Shown: positions 48,276-61,587, counted from the stretch's first letter. The stretch is 64,000 nucleotides of DNA from Elgaria multicarinata webbii (GCF_023053635.1 NC_086183.1:1619501-1683500), one strand, 5' to 3'. Numbers and translations are program-made. Notes: a model not told the origin generated them from the sequence alone.

Positions 48276-50649
48276 TCCTCCCTCAAGCCCTTTGGAACTT
48301 ATATTCTACTAGTTCGAAGGAGCTATGGAACTTAGGAGTGCAGGATCGCACATGCGCTCATTCATTCCTTTGATCTCACTGGTTCCCTTGCTCTAAAGTA
48401 AATCCCACTGATTTCAATATGCAGTTCATGGAAGGGGGAGGGAGGTTTTCCGGGAGGATGAATGGGGTGCTCTTCCATTCCTTTGAGGAAACTTGCTTCC
48501 TCCACACCAGATCCGAAGTCCCCTGCTCCCCCCTAGCACGGAAACAGCAGCTAATATCTCAACAGCACTGAGTTGCCAACAATATCTCACTCCTTCTGCT
48601 TCTCTCCCTCCTACTACGCACCCATGTTCAGAAGGACAGGGAGGAAGCAGAGGGCATGGAGTTCAGTAACAAGAGAAGCAAATCCCAGTGCAAGACCCTG
48701 TTTTCTGACAAAATGAATGGAAGGGGAGTGGTCCCACTTCAAACAACCAATAAACTGTAGGGGGAGGTACAAAGGCGATCTGGGGGGTAGGGATGTGCTT
48801 CTCAATGGGATCACAGCAACGTGCTACAACAGAGGTGTAAAAAGGCTTGGTTCATAAAAGCGCACAGGTGTAACTTTGCAAGCTTTCATATGCTATACAA
48901 ATGCTATATAACCAAAGTGGGATAATTTGAGGGGAAACCAAAACAAAAGTGTAGGTGGAATGAACTTCTCAGTCACTCGTGGGAGCATCGTATAAGGAAT
49001 TAAGGATGTGCGCAGACAACATAAGGAGGAACAAACTATGGGCCATTTGGTACAGACAAGGTTTCACTTCACTCAGCTAATGTGGGCTTTAAAAATGGCT
49101 GCCCATGTTTTAAAATACACACATCATAAATGAGCTGCCATCTTTCAGTGCATTGTTCATCCATTGGTAGGTATGGGCTGACCAAATGCCCACTTTTGTC
49201 ACAGACTGCCCTCTGTTTTTAATTCTGTCCAATTTTTTGTTTCGATTCCAATTTCTCCTCTAAAAAATCCAAGATTCTAGACCTTAATACTACTGTGGTG
49301 TATAAACTTAAGCTTTTTTTTATTGGTTACAATTAGGCGGGAGAGCGCAGTGTATTTTGGGAGCTTGGGTTCCCTGCTTCTCTCTGTCTACCTTTATCTT
49401 TCCCTACCTAGGTACAAATCCCAGCAAGCTGTGGTGTGTGTGGGGATGGCCTTCCCGTTATGTGAAGTATGGTTGATCATAAAAGAGGAAGTCCTGTAGG
49501 TGAGGTGGGTAGAAAGTAACTGTAGACCTTAGGAATTGTAGCTGTAAACATTTTACTTAAATACTAAAACATGCATTGATTTCATATTTTCTTATATCTT
49601 GGCAAGTCTCCAGATGCCCGAAGGAAAATAATGTTGCTAAAAGCTTTGATTCACTTAGCTTCTAACATTACAAAATCTAAAGATTTTTATTTGCAGAGTG
49701 TCTGTTTTCATTCTTAATTTTACTTCTTGCCCCCTTGATTTCAGTTCTCCCTTTTTTCTTTTGGTAAAATATTCAGAACTTTAAGCTAAATTTCTATTAT
49801 TCTATCCTGTTGTGAGAACAGGGCAATAATGCTTTCCAGTGTATCAGCAGAGTTTTAAGTTCAAGTTGTTTCCTTTGTGAGTGCAACTTTTGTAAAGTCT
49901 ACGCCAGCTTGAATGTTTGCCCAATTATGAGTAACTTTGGGGTTCTTTTTTTAGACATCCTGTGATTGTATTTTCAATGTGCTTATGTTTATAACAGTGC
50001 AATTTATACATGTCTATTCAGAAACAAGTTCTGTTGAGTTCAGTGGGGCTTACTCACTGGGGATTGCAGCCTAAGGGTGCAGTCCTATGGAACTAGTTGG
50101 AAGCTCGCAAAGTTGGAGGCTGCAGAAAAACCAATGCATGGCAGCCAGAGCACAGAGACGATCCTCACCTCTGTGCTCCAGCTGCCCGGCATTTTGGCTA
50201 GATGGGCAATTTTGCCTGTCTAGCCATGAGGCTTCCAAGCAGGAAGGAAGGAGGCTGAGTAGGAAGTTGCATAATGTCCCCTCCCCACCCCCAGAACCAC
50301 CCCCTTTCACCCATCTCCACATTCTGTTTCCATGGAGACATAGCCAGCATGGAGATAACTGTGCCGGCTATGAGGGGGAGGGAGCAGGGAGTCTAGTTTC
50401 TGGGCGTCAAGGTCGGAGCCCTGGTTCTAACCTCAGATCCAAGAAATTGAAAAATCCTATGACCCCCAGATGCTGTCTAGGGAATGTAGGATTGCTTCCT
50501 AAGTTTCTCTAGTTTCATTTTGGCTTGCAAGGAATGAGAGAGGCCAGTTTTTCATTATTTTCTTTAAAATGGTTTGGGACCCAACTGTTTCATGCTTGCT
50601 TGAACTGTCATTTTCCTCTGCAGTTTCCAGGGGAGCTCTTTTTGAGAAT
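48276..50649. other. Intergenic, mostly unassigned
   Basis: No gene recognised. A diverged copy of the CAATCCTAT palindromic repeat lies near 49990-50080 (GTTCTGTTGAGTTCAGTGGG). Confidence 0.4.
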
Positions 50650-50865
50650 ATTATTATTATTATTATTATTTATTTATATAGCACCATCAATGTACATGGT
50701 GCTGTACAGAGTAAAACAGTAAATAGCAAGACCCTGCCGCATAGGCTTACAATCTAATAAAATCATAGTAAAACAATAAGGAGGGGAAGAGAATGCAAAC
50801 AGGTACAGGGTAGGGTAAGCAGGCACAGGGTAGGGAAAAACTAACAGTAGAAAGTAACAGTAGAA
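50650..50865 (-). mobile_element. L2-related LINE 3' tail, antisense, with (ATT)n
   Basis: (ATT)n and TTTATTTATATAGCACCATC, then CCGCATAGGCTTACAATCTA and AATAAGGAGGGGAAGAGAAT. This is the reverse complement of the 30500-30740 tail, same subfamily. Confidence 0.8.
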
Positions 50866-51299
50866 GTAGGTAGAAGTGCGGTGAAATATATTGCATTTCT
50901 ATTTAAATTACTGGAATTCTTTCTAAATTTGCCCCTAAAAATCAAAATGTATCCTCTCTTTTGGTAATGCATGTCCTCTTCTGGGGCTATGTGTAACTGG
51001 ACAACCTATCTACTGGCCAACATGGACAGTATAATGGGCATTGCTTATTTATATAGCATTATATTCAGTGTGGAACCACGTTGTATTGTTGTTATTACCA
51101 TGCAATATAGCAAAAACTAAAAAAAAGTTGTAGAAAGTTAAAACATGGTTTTTCCTACTCTATGCTACAAAAACAAATCGTGAAAAAGAAGTGAAAAAAG
51201 AACAGAAAATTACATGCTTAGAAATATCAATATTTCATCAAATACAACAGTCTTTAAAAAGGGGAGGGGTCACGTTTCAAGATTAGCAGACCAAATATC

Positions 51300-51600
51300 C
51301 ATATACTTATCCACTCACGAGTAGCACCTATATACCAACCATTCAAATGTTGATAGCGTTGTTAGGTCCTCAGTCCATGGCATTACTGGAAGTAAACATT
51401 CATCCTTCCAATGTAATAATATCAGTCTTTTGGCTGCCATAAGGATTCAGAAAATCCCTTTGTGCTGACCATTCATTAGTTTCCAAGAAACCGGTAAATA
51501 GAAGGAAATGAACATTATTCAATAATAAATACTGTTCCAATAAGAAGTTTTGGCCCTACTTCAGTGTCAGGAAGTCTTCTGATGTAGTCAGTTGTCCCTT
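51300..51600 (-). mobile_element. L1-clade LINE remnant
   Basis: Minus-strand segment with MAAKRLILLHWKDE followed by a W-rich stretch ending FEWLVYR, as in the C-terminal part of L1 ORF2. Short and diverged. Confidence 0.45.
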
Positions 51601-51628
51601 GAAGTAGGAAGCTGTAGAAAGGTTTGCA

Positions 51629-51750
51629 TTAGATTAACTCACCTGCCTGACCTGTAGGGACAACTGTGGGAAGGTATATACTGTCCATAGCACCAATCCA
51701 GTGAGAACAGCCAATCTTCCTAAAATAATCCATTATCTGCAATACAATAA
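51629..51750 (-). pseudogene. Possible Harbinger transposase fragment
   Basis: Minus-strand peptide RKIGCSHWIGAMDSIYLPT resembles the G(A/V)IDCTHIPI block around the first catalytic Asp of PIF/Harbinger (HARBI1-type) nucleases. Only about 35 residues; no other motif is recovered. Confidence 0.35.
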
Positions 51751-52107
51751 GGAAGAAGCAGTAGATGAAAACAGGAAAATCTTTTGTTATCACAGCCACA
51801 AAGTCACCAATGAGAAATGTCCTCAGGATACAGTTAAGATGGTGTGAGCAAAGGGTAAAAGACTTGAAAAACCAAAACCAAAGCAAAGGTACATTTGGCT
51901 TCAGGAGAACCCCACCCCCACACCCACCGCTTAATGAAATGCAGCAGCATGACAAAATTCTGGTATTTAGAAATTGTGTAACTTTTGCCCACACTTGCCA
52001 GCCAAGATGTGCCGCAGCTAAAAAAAATCTCAAAACACGTGGTTATGTGGAAAATTCACCCCCATCTCCCCATGTGGCTACAAGTGTCAGTAGCCGTATG
52101 TGTAGAG

Positions 52108-52239
52108 GGGGAGGCAACTTGTGGCCCTCCAGATGTTTTGGCTTCCAACTCCCATGATGCCTCACCATTGGCTATGCTGGCTAGGGAGTTGGGACTTGTA
52201 GCCCAAGATATCTGGAGGGCCACAAGTTGCCCAACCTTG
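52108..52239. repeat. hAT-type MITE, copy 3
   Basis: AACTTGTGGCCCTCCAGATG faces ATCTGGAGGGCCACAAGTT. Flanks GTGTAGAG (52100-52107) and GTATAGAG (52240-52247) are an 8-bp duplication with one change. Confidence 0.85.
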
Positions 52240-52485
52240 GTATAGAGTTAAAATAACATTTCTAAAAATGTTTGTGTTAAAATTCATTTGACCAAGCTGG
52301 GTCACAGGAGAAAAAAATATCACCTCATTTATAAAATGCAGCAACATGGCAAAGTAATAGAACTTAGAAATCACAGAAGTACTGAAATAAAAAATTCCTC
52401 AAGATTTCCTTCTGTAGTTGGTCAAATAGATTGCCTGGTGGGCAACCAAGGGCAAAGCACACCTCCAGGACATTCACTGTCAAGA

Positions 52486-52770
52486 AATAGTGATGGACCC
52501 CAATTTGGATGGCTTTAAAAGGGGGTTGGATAACTTTCTGGAGGAGAAGGCTCTCAATGGCTACTAGTCCTGATGCCTCTACGCTACCTCCAGTATGGTG
52601 TACATAGGCAGTAATCCTATGTACACCATTTGCTGTGGAACATGGGCAGGAGGGTGCTGTTGCACTCATGTCCTGCTTGTCAGTTTCCCATCAACAGCTG
52701 GTCGGCCACTGTGTGAATAGAATGCTAGACTAGGTAGAGTCTTGGCCTGACCCAACGTGGAACTTCTTAA
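52486..52770 (+). mobile_element. CR1-type LINE 3' UTR (different subfamily)
   Basis: A short coding end (LDGFKRGLDNFLEEKALNGY, then TAG) leads into CCTCCAGTATGGTGTACATA, GGAGGGTGCTGTTGCACTCA, TGTCCTGCTTGT and GGCCACTGTGTGAATAGAAT. This is a widespread reptile CR1 tail that lacks the octamers of the other CR1 copies. Confidence 0.7.
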
Positions 52771-52832
52771 CCATCTGCCCCACTATGGGCTTCCCAATTC
52801 TGAGCTGTGCAGTAACCTTAGGGTGGCATTCA

Positions 52833-53647
52833 GGCAAAATGGTTTGGGAGACAGATTTGAAAGTACAAATAGGACAACAGGGCTGGGAGGGACTATGGAA
52901 ACAAAGAACGTTGAGAAATATGTCAGTAAGAATAAAAGAGAATTATTTTAAAATTATATGGAGGTGGTACCTAACTCCGGTTAGATTGAATAAGATAAAT
53001 AATCAGCAGTCAGCAAACTGTTGAAGAGGATGTGGGGGTAAAGATACGTATTTACATATGTGGTGGGAATGTAACTATGTTCAAAAATTTTGGAAGATGG
53101 TGTTTTTGGAGATTGAAGAAATTGTGGAAATGAAGATAGAACGAACACCAAAAGTTGCATTACTGTCACTATTTGAAGATTTTAAATGTAAAAAGGAAAT
53201 CAAGGAATTGATAACGAATTGGCTGACTGCAGCAAGATTGATTGTAGCTAGGAACTGGAAGATTCAAGGGGAATATTCTATTGAAGAATGGTATAAAGAA
53301 GTATGGGATATAGCTATTAATGATAAATTGACAAGTAATATTAAATGGAGAAGAGGTATAGCTAAATCAAATGATTTTGAAGGAATTTGGAAACAGTTCC
53401 TAATATTTGTGTTTTCTAAAGGAAGTGGGAAACCACCAGCAGAAGAAAGTATGAGATTCTGGAATCAGGAATGAGATCCCGAGGTGCGGGGTGCACTTCT
53501 ATGTTAATTTTGATTATGTATTTAGATAAGATATTATGTATTCAACGTTTCAATATTATGTAGTATGTTGTTGTTTTTTCTTTATGAGAGGATGTAATGT
53601 GTATGTTTAAGTATTGTAGAAAAATAAAATTATTAAAAAAAAAAAAA
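52833..53647 (+). mobile_element. L1 LINE, 5'-truncated, with poly(A) and target duplication
   Basis: The C-terminal end of L1 ORF2 (NYFKIIWRWYLTPVRLNKI, then YLHMWWECNYVQKFW) runs to the stop after RFWNQE at 53474. A 3' UTR with AATAAAATTATT (53623-53634) and poly(A) to 53647 follow. Flanking direct repeats GGTGGCATTCA at 52822-52832 and 53648-53658. One in-frame TGA (53023-53025) stands where WRGCG is expected, probably a Trp codon change. Truncated inside ORF2, so dead on arrival. Confidence 0.93.
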
Positions 53648-53720
53648 GGTGGCATTCAAGCTTACAAAGCCATGATTCACTAACAGCCACACATTTCTCC
53701 ACAGAGATGGCCATGTGGGG

Positions 53721-54168
53721 CATGGCTAGATGAGAGGGGGGGAGGGGGAGGACCTCGTGATATGATGATCACAAGATCCCAGCCTGTCTACACAGGCGCA
53801 CGACGTCCCGGGAGGAAGAGGACGTCACACCCACCATTTTGTTTTTTTTAATCGAAAATGAGTGCAGGAGCACTTCTATGCAAAAAGTAAGTTTTTTTAA
53901 AAAAAGAACCCTCCTGCTCCCCCCCAACCCACCCCTGATGGGCACAGAGCTCCTCGTGGTTACTTGCGAGGAGTCGGGACGAAAACGGGACGGGTGGCCA
54001 CTCGTCCTGCAGTCTCGGGACGAGACCGAGACCGTGGGAAAATCCAGAATTAAACTGTAGGGGCACGGAAGGATCATCTCTCCCTGCCCCCGGTATCCCC
54101 TGTGCATTATGTGGACGCACAGGGATGATCCCGGGGCAATCCCTGGGATATCGCCCTGTCTAGCCATG
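53721..54168. repeat. MITE with CATGGCTAGA ends, sharing the GGATCATC core
   Basis: CATGGCTAGA at 53721-53730 and TCTAGCCATG at 54159-54168 are a 10-bp inverted repeat. The right part carries the same hairpin core as 728-857 (GGATCATCTCTCCCTGCCCC, then CAGGGATGATCCC). Confidence 0.6.
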
Positions 54169-54447
54169 CTCATAGTTAAATCCATATGTTCCTCAATGGA
54201 AATAGCATCTCGGTCTTTGGAGCTGCTACAGTTGCAGTTGATCACCCTGAAGTTCTGGACAAATTTGTCATCATCCCAGATTGTGAGCCCAAAGTCCTGC
54301 CACCAAAGCCTATTGGGAGCCTATCCTTCCGTGCCTTGGGAAAGGCCCACCTTCTACCAAGCCATGCAGTGCTTCTTTAAGTGAGTTGTGTCAAATCGCC
54401 TCCCACAGATGCTATAGGTGGCCCTGAGAAAGATGGGAAAAAATGAT

Positions 54448-54450
54448 TTT

Positions 54451-54486
<36 letters not shown>

Positions 54487-54570
54487 TTACACTTATATAC
54501 TGCTCCCATAGCCAGGGCTCTCTGGGCGGTTTACAGAAATTCTAAAATTGAGATAAAAACAAGTATACAA
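54448..54570 (-). mobile_element. L2 LINE 3' tail, antisense, with (TTTA)n
   Basis: (TTTA)n followed by CACTTATATACTGCTCCCAT and GGGCTCTCTGGGCGGTTTAC, the L2 3' end in reverse complement. Confidence 0.75.
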
Positions 54571-55528
54571 AATTTAAAACTCTAAAACACAGAACATACA
54601 GACATAAAGCATTAAAAACCGATTAAAAAAGCTAGAGTCCTCCTGTGCCATCTTCTCAGACTCAAGAGATACATCTGGCATAGGTTGATTGTAGTTTGTG
54701 GAACAGCTACCAGTAACTGAAAGTATAAGTGCTGAGACTCTGTAGATCCACCAGGCTAACAAAGGAGGCAGGGAAGTGAAAATGGAAACGTTCTGAAGTT
54801 GTAACCAGAACGTTTCCTGCAAGAACAAAAAGAACACCTGTGCACATGCTCAGTGGTGTGGATTGGAAGATACCTGGAGAGGGAGAGGGCAGACAATGAT
54901 GGAGGGGAGCACTGTACTGTTCAACCCCGGCAACATCTTGGGCTTTTCTAAACTCGCTGTATCTACTTTCAGTTTCATCGCAGAATTGAGATCCGAGCTC
55001 TGCACAAAGTGTTTTCTTTCTTGCATTCCCTCTATGTAACCTCTAGATGGTGATGTGTTGTAGCAGAAAGCACTAATACACAAGCAGGAAATTTTTTCTT
55101 TCGATTTCAGAAATAATGCTACATTTCCCCTGCTCTTAAAAAACTGGAGGATCATGTTGGAGAACCTGTAAACAACCATGAGTAGGGAATCACAAGCGCA
55201 CAATAAATGCTTCATATAGAAAAGCTCCTCTTCATTTTCTACCCACATGTGGATGGAACATAGTGCCATGTATCCAGAAAGAACACCAAATAACGACAGT
55301 GTTCACTGCCCACTACAATCCTGCTTGCACTTTATAATGGAAAAGCGACATCTGAGTCACACTAGATGCCCTCCATCTGGAATCGCCCTTCTTTCTTTGC
55401 CTTTCAAGCTGGGGTCAGACGAAGGTCATGATTTCCAGGAAGGTGCTTCTGCTCATGTGAAAATGACGTATCCACTTTTCATTCTCCCACTAATTGCGAC
55501 TAGCAGGGTACCAACACCTGTGCCATGG
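54571..55528. other. Unassigned intergenic sequence
   Basis: No gene recognised. A minus-strand open stretch at 54850-55269 has no family motif. Confidence 0.4.
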
Positions 55529-55660
55529 TAGAGGCCTTCAAGAGGCAGCTGGACAACCATCTGTCAGGGATGCTTTAGGGTGGATTCCTGCACTGAGGGG
55601 GGGGGGGTTGGACGATGTCCTTATAGGCCCCTTCCAACTCCACTATTCTATGATTCTATG
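55529..55660 (+). mobile_element. CR1 LINE 3' end (short)
   Basis: GAGGCCTTCAAGAGGCAGCT through the CR1 3' UTR to ATTCTATGATTCTATG; only the last ~130 bp. Confidence 0.9.
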
Positions 55661-57740
55661 GTATTACTATCCAGAAATCTGGAGAAATATGTCTGGCCCT
55701 TCTTTGGATCACATGAGTTCATGAAAGCTCAAAAAGGTGTTCACAAAAACCTAGGCCTCTGTTCCCTCTGCCTGAGCTACTTCCTTTGGTGCCTATTGAT
55801 ACTCCATGGCAGGGGTGGGTAACTTCGGGGCTCCAGGGACTAATGTGAACCCCTTGGTAGCTGCATTGCTGCAGTGCACGGCTGTGGAAGCAACAAGCAG
55901 CAGAATAACTAGAGGTTTGCCACCATATTCCAGTGACAAACCACAACAGTGACCTAAAAAGGCCAAATGTTGCTTTATAACAAGATGTATGCCACTGATT
56001 TGCCACTGCTGCTGAAGCAGCAGCATGCATTGTATGTGTGTCAGGGTCCACCCTTAGGACTTGGGGGAGCATGCAGACAACATGTTCTACAGGTAGCATT
56101 TTGCTGGGTAACCGCTGACTGGAGTACAGCATGCAGCACCTGGATGTAGAAATTCAGCAGAAGGAGAAATTAATGTGTAAACTCTTGTGCAAACCGTGGT
56201 GTTAGAAGTTGCAGGAATGTTGTTTTAAAATGTCAAAACTGCACTGTGAGGAAAAGATTAATACTATGCACCTACACATATCTGCACTTGCTCAGACAGG
56301 TGGAATCTTCCACTAGGACAGGCCATCCTTCTGCCTCTCTGCATTACGTATGATACTCCTGCTGCAGAGGTGCCTCAGAATTGCCCGCCCTCAGAGGAAG
56401 TGATGCACCCTATCCCCTGCAGGAGTCAGTGCTTGGGCTCATCTTTTTCCATTCAAATGTAGGCAATATTGTTGGGTATCCTTATTTTGACTATTTTTCT
56501 AGATGGTGGCCATGTTAGTAGCAAACGAGGGACAGGGGATCTACAGTTGAGGCCAGGTGTGGGAGGGCCAGGGCCAGGGCCAGGTGAGGATGGGAGCCCA
56601 GCCAAGCACAGGAACGCTGGTGCTGATGGCAGTGGAAGGCACAGTGACTCATTGAGAAACAGAGGTGGGTGAGCTCCATTCTTATTCATAGACCAAAACG
56701 TGGGAGATCTCTGATTGGATCTCCCCAAATTTTCTCCATTACCTCAAATCACCACTGGGGCAGTGGGGTTTTCTCTCTGAATTTTAAGCAGTTGTGTTGG
56801 GGGACAGTGTCTTTACTCTTTGCCCTGCTGCATTTCCCTAATCTGAATGCCCACCCCCCAGCAGCTGTTATTAGCCTTGTTGGGGAACATGCAGGTATGT
56901 CAGAGGTATCTTTATGTTTTCCACAGAGGGGTGAATTGCTTCAAAGGGAATGATTTCCATCAAGAAAGCAGCATGGGGGGGTGGGAGGGTTAAACAGCCC
57001 TCTCCCAGGGGCTGTCTATATGCAGCCAAAGCCCCTCAGTGGCTGTGAATCTGTGCTGCGTCAGTTACATGATGCAGCTGCAGATTCATGGCCACTGTGG
57101 GGCTTTTTCCACGAAGCTGCACTTCGAAAAAGACAGGGACTTACCCCAACTTTTTCAGTGGGAGTGAGGTCAGGATGTCTGACCTTGCTCTGGCATTGAT
57201 CCAGGGGCGGGGGCAATCCTGGTAGAAGGTGACTATTAATTGGAAGGAGGGGAGCTCCAGTACCCAGATGACTTCTGGAAAACCTGTGCTCCCTTCTTGG
57301 TGTTGGGATTACCTGACGCCACCCTGGGTAAGGGAAACTGCAGGCTTTGGGGGGAAGGTGGTGGCAACTCGGTCCCATGTACACAGCCGCCCACCCCGAA
57401 TCACTCTCCTGATCAAGTTGGGTGCTCCCTAGTGCAGCTTTTCAGTGTGAGGGAGATGGGTGGAACACAATGTTTAATTGGGAGGCCTGATCAGAGATCT
57501 GCTGCGACTTGTCTGCTTTGTCCCTTATGCACTCTAAAAGTCATACTTTCCAGATGGTGCAAAAGTGGAGCATGTGCCTCTGGTGTTCATGTGGGTGTAC
57601 CTCTTGGCTATCAGAGGCTTTTTGCCACAAGGCACACATGACTAATGTAGGCTGATGATGCGGGCGAAAATGTGGCTGCTCTTGGTGTTAGGGTTAATTC
57701 TGCAATAAGTTCAAGTTCAGAGCTGTGTTGTTCTGTAGTG
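55661..57740. other. Unassigned intergenic sequence
   Basis: No gene recognised. A short (CCAGGG)n stretch lies near 56566-56585. Confidence 0.4.
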
Positions 57741-57773
57741 GTTATTTATTTATTTATTTATTTATTTATTAAA
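57741..57773. repeat. (TTTA)n microsatellite
   Basis: About eight TTTA units, possibly seeded by an L2 tail now lost. Confidence 0.9.
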
Positions 57774-57889
57774 ACACTACTATTCGTAGCTCCTTGTTAA
57801 AACTAACATATTGTATTTTAATAGTGTGGACTTCCACAGGCTGGGCTCTACTTTATCCCACAAAAGCTTGAGGTCTATGAGCTCCATCA

Positions 57890-58135
57890 CATCTAGGTAG
57901 AAACGCGCAGCTCCCGTCGTTTCTCTGTCGTCACTCCGATGTCGCTTCCTGAAAACAGGAGGTAATGAGGCCCATTCAGTCCAGCAGGAGAGAGCAGCAA
58001 CCGGACTTTTTCTGGGTTTTTTTGTGGTGCAACGAAGGTCAGAAGGGGTGGAAGACGCGCGAGAGGCAGACAAGATCATGTGATGTGAGCAATCCCTGAG
58101 TGCTCAGTAGCGAGTGTGCAGTACTCGTTGGGTGG
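57890..58135. repeat. Dispersed repeat X, copy 2
   Basis: Partner of 42001-42310 (see the blocks named there), same orientation. Confidence 0.45.
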
Positions 58136-59353
58136 CGCCTTCTAAGACATTGCTACCAGGACCACATATTTTCTTTCAAATCAATCAATCAGCCAGTATT
58201 GATTCTGTTAGGGTGCCGCAGTCATTTCTTTCATGGGCTCTTTCCCCTCTGTATTTGTGTGTCTTTCGCATGCTGTTTCCTGACCACCCCCATCACTCGC
58301 TGTCAGCCCGTGTCGTTTTGTGTCTGCTCTCCCAAACTGCAAACAACACTTTTGGTAAACTGAAACAGCTTGGCAAGAATACATAGAACAGCAATAGAAA
58401 AGAAATCCCAAACGTCATCATTCACCTGCTCTTTGTCTTTTTTTTCTTTGTCTTTTTCCTTGAATTAAATTTAAACCCCCTTTTCTCTCCCTTTTCTCTC
58501 TTTGTGTGGTCACCAGGTGCTTCCAGGTGAGGTGTTTATTGTGTGATGACCTGACTCTTGCCTCATTCGCAAAAAAATTACAGGGGCCCCAGATAACATC
58601 TTCCATTTGTAGCCCTCCCACGATTTCCCTTGGCTTCTTCCATCTTTTTCTTACTGCAGAAGAGACAGTTGCCCAGGGCCTTCCAGTTGGTAGTGTTAGG
58701 AGCTGTCCACCTGGAAGCACTTATCAGCCCAAACCTTCCAGCGTTTGGCTCAGGTATCCTGTCCTCTCCTGGCCAGCTGTCCCACCCCCGGCATCCCTGT
58801 CTGAACTAAAGATCCCCTGCTTATTTCCTACAGGTCTATCTAGGACTAACTCTGACGTTTGTTTACATGTGCAATTCTCCTCTCCCTTTCAGGAGGTCAA
58901 CGCAGCATACTTTGAGATTATCCCATTTTTTATTCAGACAATAACCTTGTGGGATCTGGGTTGCCATTGTGGTGTCAGACTCTGAGGTGACTTTTCAAGG
59001 CTTCAGCCTGTAACTTAAACAGTGAAGGGCCAGAACCAAAGCAGGGTGTGCAAGGTGTGTTTGTGGGGCAGGGGGAGGCTATTTTCTGCTTGGCTTGAGA
59101 GCTTCTGTGACTCACTCTGCCATCATGTTCATCTGGCCCCACCGCGAAGGCACTGGGCACAACCAGGATTGTTTCCCCTGTGGCCATTTGCTGTTTCTAC
59201 CAGGATCCAGTAGGCTCTTGGCAATCCTATTTGGACTAGGACTACCAACTGGCTCACGATGGCACAGTGAAGACTTGAACAGAGGACCCAAGTCTGGTCC
59301 TCTGTCCATTCCCTTTCACTGGCTTGATAGCCAAGGGAGCTGTCCCACAGAGA
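58136..59353. other. Unassigned intergenic sequence
   Basis: Pyrimidine-rich run near 58420-58500. The open stretch at 58506-58985 has no family motif and no coding signature that I recognise. Confidence 0.4.
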
Positions 59354-59361
59354 CATGAAAG

Positions 59362-59546
59362 CATTGGAGGCTGATGGCTCTGATGTCAGTGGGTCGGTGA
59401 ATCCGCTCCAGGGTTTCAGGCAGAACCAGTCAGAGCTGCACCAGCTTCTGCACCTTGGATGACTCCTTTAGGGTTCTGACTGGCTCTGACTGAAACCTAG
59501 AGCAGATTCACAACCCCAGTGACATCAGAGCTACCAGCCTCCACTG
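59362..59546. repeat. hAT-type MITE (CAGTGGAGGCTG family)
   Basis: 185-bp palindromic element. The left end CATTGGAGGCTGATGGCTCT and the right end in reverse complement CAGTGGAGGCTGGTAGCTCT match along about 60 bp. Flanks CATGAAAG (59354-59361) and TATGAAAG (59547-59554) are an 8-bp duplication with one change. Confidence 0.87.
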
Positions 59547-59554
59547 TATGAAAG

Positions 59555-61214
59555 CCTTCCCAACAACATCATCAGTTGAACTCGTATTGCGCCTGTCTCT
59601 CCCTCATGGGGGGTCCCGAGTGGCGGAGAAGGATTGAGATCAGCAACTCCTTCTCGCTCCACCCAACTTGCTTGTTTCCCAGACTTGAACGGGTGTACCT
59701 GAGATTCAGCAGATCAAGAGAGAACACAATATAACTTTAAAGGGCGGACCCCATTCAGTGATAGTTTTATGAATCCTGAGTGTTTTGGGTATCAAAAATT
59801 AATTTATATGGGCTCATGGTCCCTGAAACATCTCTCAAGCCAAAATATACATTTATTGCTCAAACGGTATTAGAGAATAACAAAATTATGCAGTGATCAA
59901 ACCAGCAAAACCCATTACTACATCCAATGCAGTTAGGATGATTAGGAGCATCATAGAAATCCTGGCTAGCACATTCCTTGGTAAAATTAAAGTTCTCTTC
60001 CTCTCAACCAACAAAACAGCCATCATTAAGATCTTATAGTTACCCATCTGGCAAACACGGTTTGCAGAGCTTAGGTCATCCTGTTGGGTAGGCGTCTTGT
60101 TCTCCCAGGATTTCTTTGGGCCACCAGATCTAACTCTTGCCTTTTATAACTGTCCCAGTGTCAATGACTTCAGTGTAGCCAGCCAGGTCTGATATTGACA
60201 CCAGTAATACCCAGATGAAAGTATCTCTGCTAGCCAGATTTCTGCTTCCAGCACCCAACCTACCCACTGGTGGCAGCCTCCCTTCGATTCCAAGAATACC
60301 TTTCATTACTCATAGTTATCTCATAACACGTACACACAACTCGACACTTCTGTTACTGATCGCTTATAGTCAGCATATACAGATAATTAGGAATAGCACT
60401 TCTATGAAATGCAGTGAATCCTTTTCACCAATACACATTACATTCACGCTACGTGACAGGCTGGTCCATCTCAAAGGTGCAAGGACCCCCACAACATGGC
60501 TCATGGGAGCGGCACCATCGAGCTGCGTCACTGCACAGCAGCAGGGAGGAGTTTGAAGTTGGCAGGAAACCTTCGGGTTTTTCAAGTCATTTTGGAACCT
60601 TTTGTGGTCAAGCAAGTGCTGAGAACAAGCTTCTAGAGCTGTTGGTGTAAAGCAGTCAGAGAGCAGGAAATCAACAGGGAAGGTGGCAAAAGAGAGAGAG
60701 AAGGAGAGTGTGGGTTTTGTGATCTCCTAGTGTGGAAGGAGCTGTGTCTGCGCTCAGGACAAAAAATAAATTAAAAAAAGATGATTAAGTGTGGAGTGTG
60801 ATGACGAGGGAGTCACTTCCCTCCCTTTCAAATTGTGGGAACCAGGGAGAAGGCGGTTTCCACGGTCCCTGCTAACAGGTAGGTGATGGAGGGCAAACAT
60901 GGCCCTTGCAAGGTAGAAAGCGAACAAGAACCAGGGGGAACGTATTTCTCAGGCCCAAGCGAGGGCTGTTTTCCTCCCTTCCACACGTCTGTGGAATTCC
61001 CTCTCAAGGGAGACCCTTCTGTTCTGTTTTGTTTGTTCTTTTATGTCATTAGTGAAACATTTTCTTCTTTGGGGAGGCAAGCCTTGGAGTTACAAGCAAT
61101 TGGGCTATAAGTTAGTGTTATCCCCTGCTGCTCAAATTTCTTTGATGTGATGGTTTTATTGTTGTTTCTGATTCTGCACTCAGCTTTTTTTTAAAAAAAA
61201 ATTACTATGGGGGA

Positions 61215-61216
<2 letters not shown>
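59555..61216. other. Unassigned intergenic sequence
   Basis: No gene or element recognised. Confidence 0.4.

Positions 61217-61262
<46 letters not shown>
61217..61262. repeat. (GT)n microsatellite
   Basis: About 22 GT units. Confidence 0.95.
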
Positions 61263-61264
<2 letters not shown>

Positions 61265-61507
61265 ACTTTGGAACTCTGAAAAGCAGGTTATAAACTGAAA
61301 ATAAAAAATAGTTAAAACGTGGGATAGAGGCCTTTAAGACAGCAATCCCCCTGTCTCTCCTTTAAAATATAGATATGCATGTAAGTATGTGCGCATATGT
61401 AATATGTGTTTATAAAATTATTAAGCAAATTTCAAATATTACAAATTCTATGCTGTTTAGACATAAATAAAGTATTGGCTATATAAATTATATTACTGCA
61501 TAAATCA

Positions 61508-61556
61508 CAATAAACTGCCCAGAGAGCTTCAGCTATGGGGCGGTGTTCAAATGCAA

Positions 61557-61587
<31 letters not shown>
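61508..61587 (+). mobile_element. L2 LINE 3' tail with (CAT)n
   Basis: AACTGCCCAGAGAGCTTCAG and TGGGGCGGTGTTCAAATGCA followed by about nine CAT units. Confidence 0.6.

Noticed and set aside
52900-53474. Possible host gene with splice-like structure
   Set aside because: The peptide is the C-terminal end of L1 ORF2, with poly(A) and an 11-bp target duplication.
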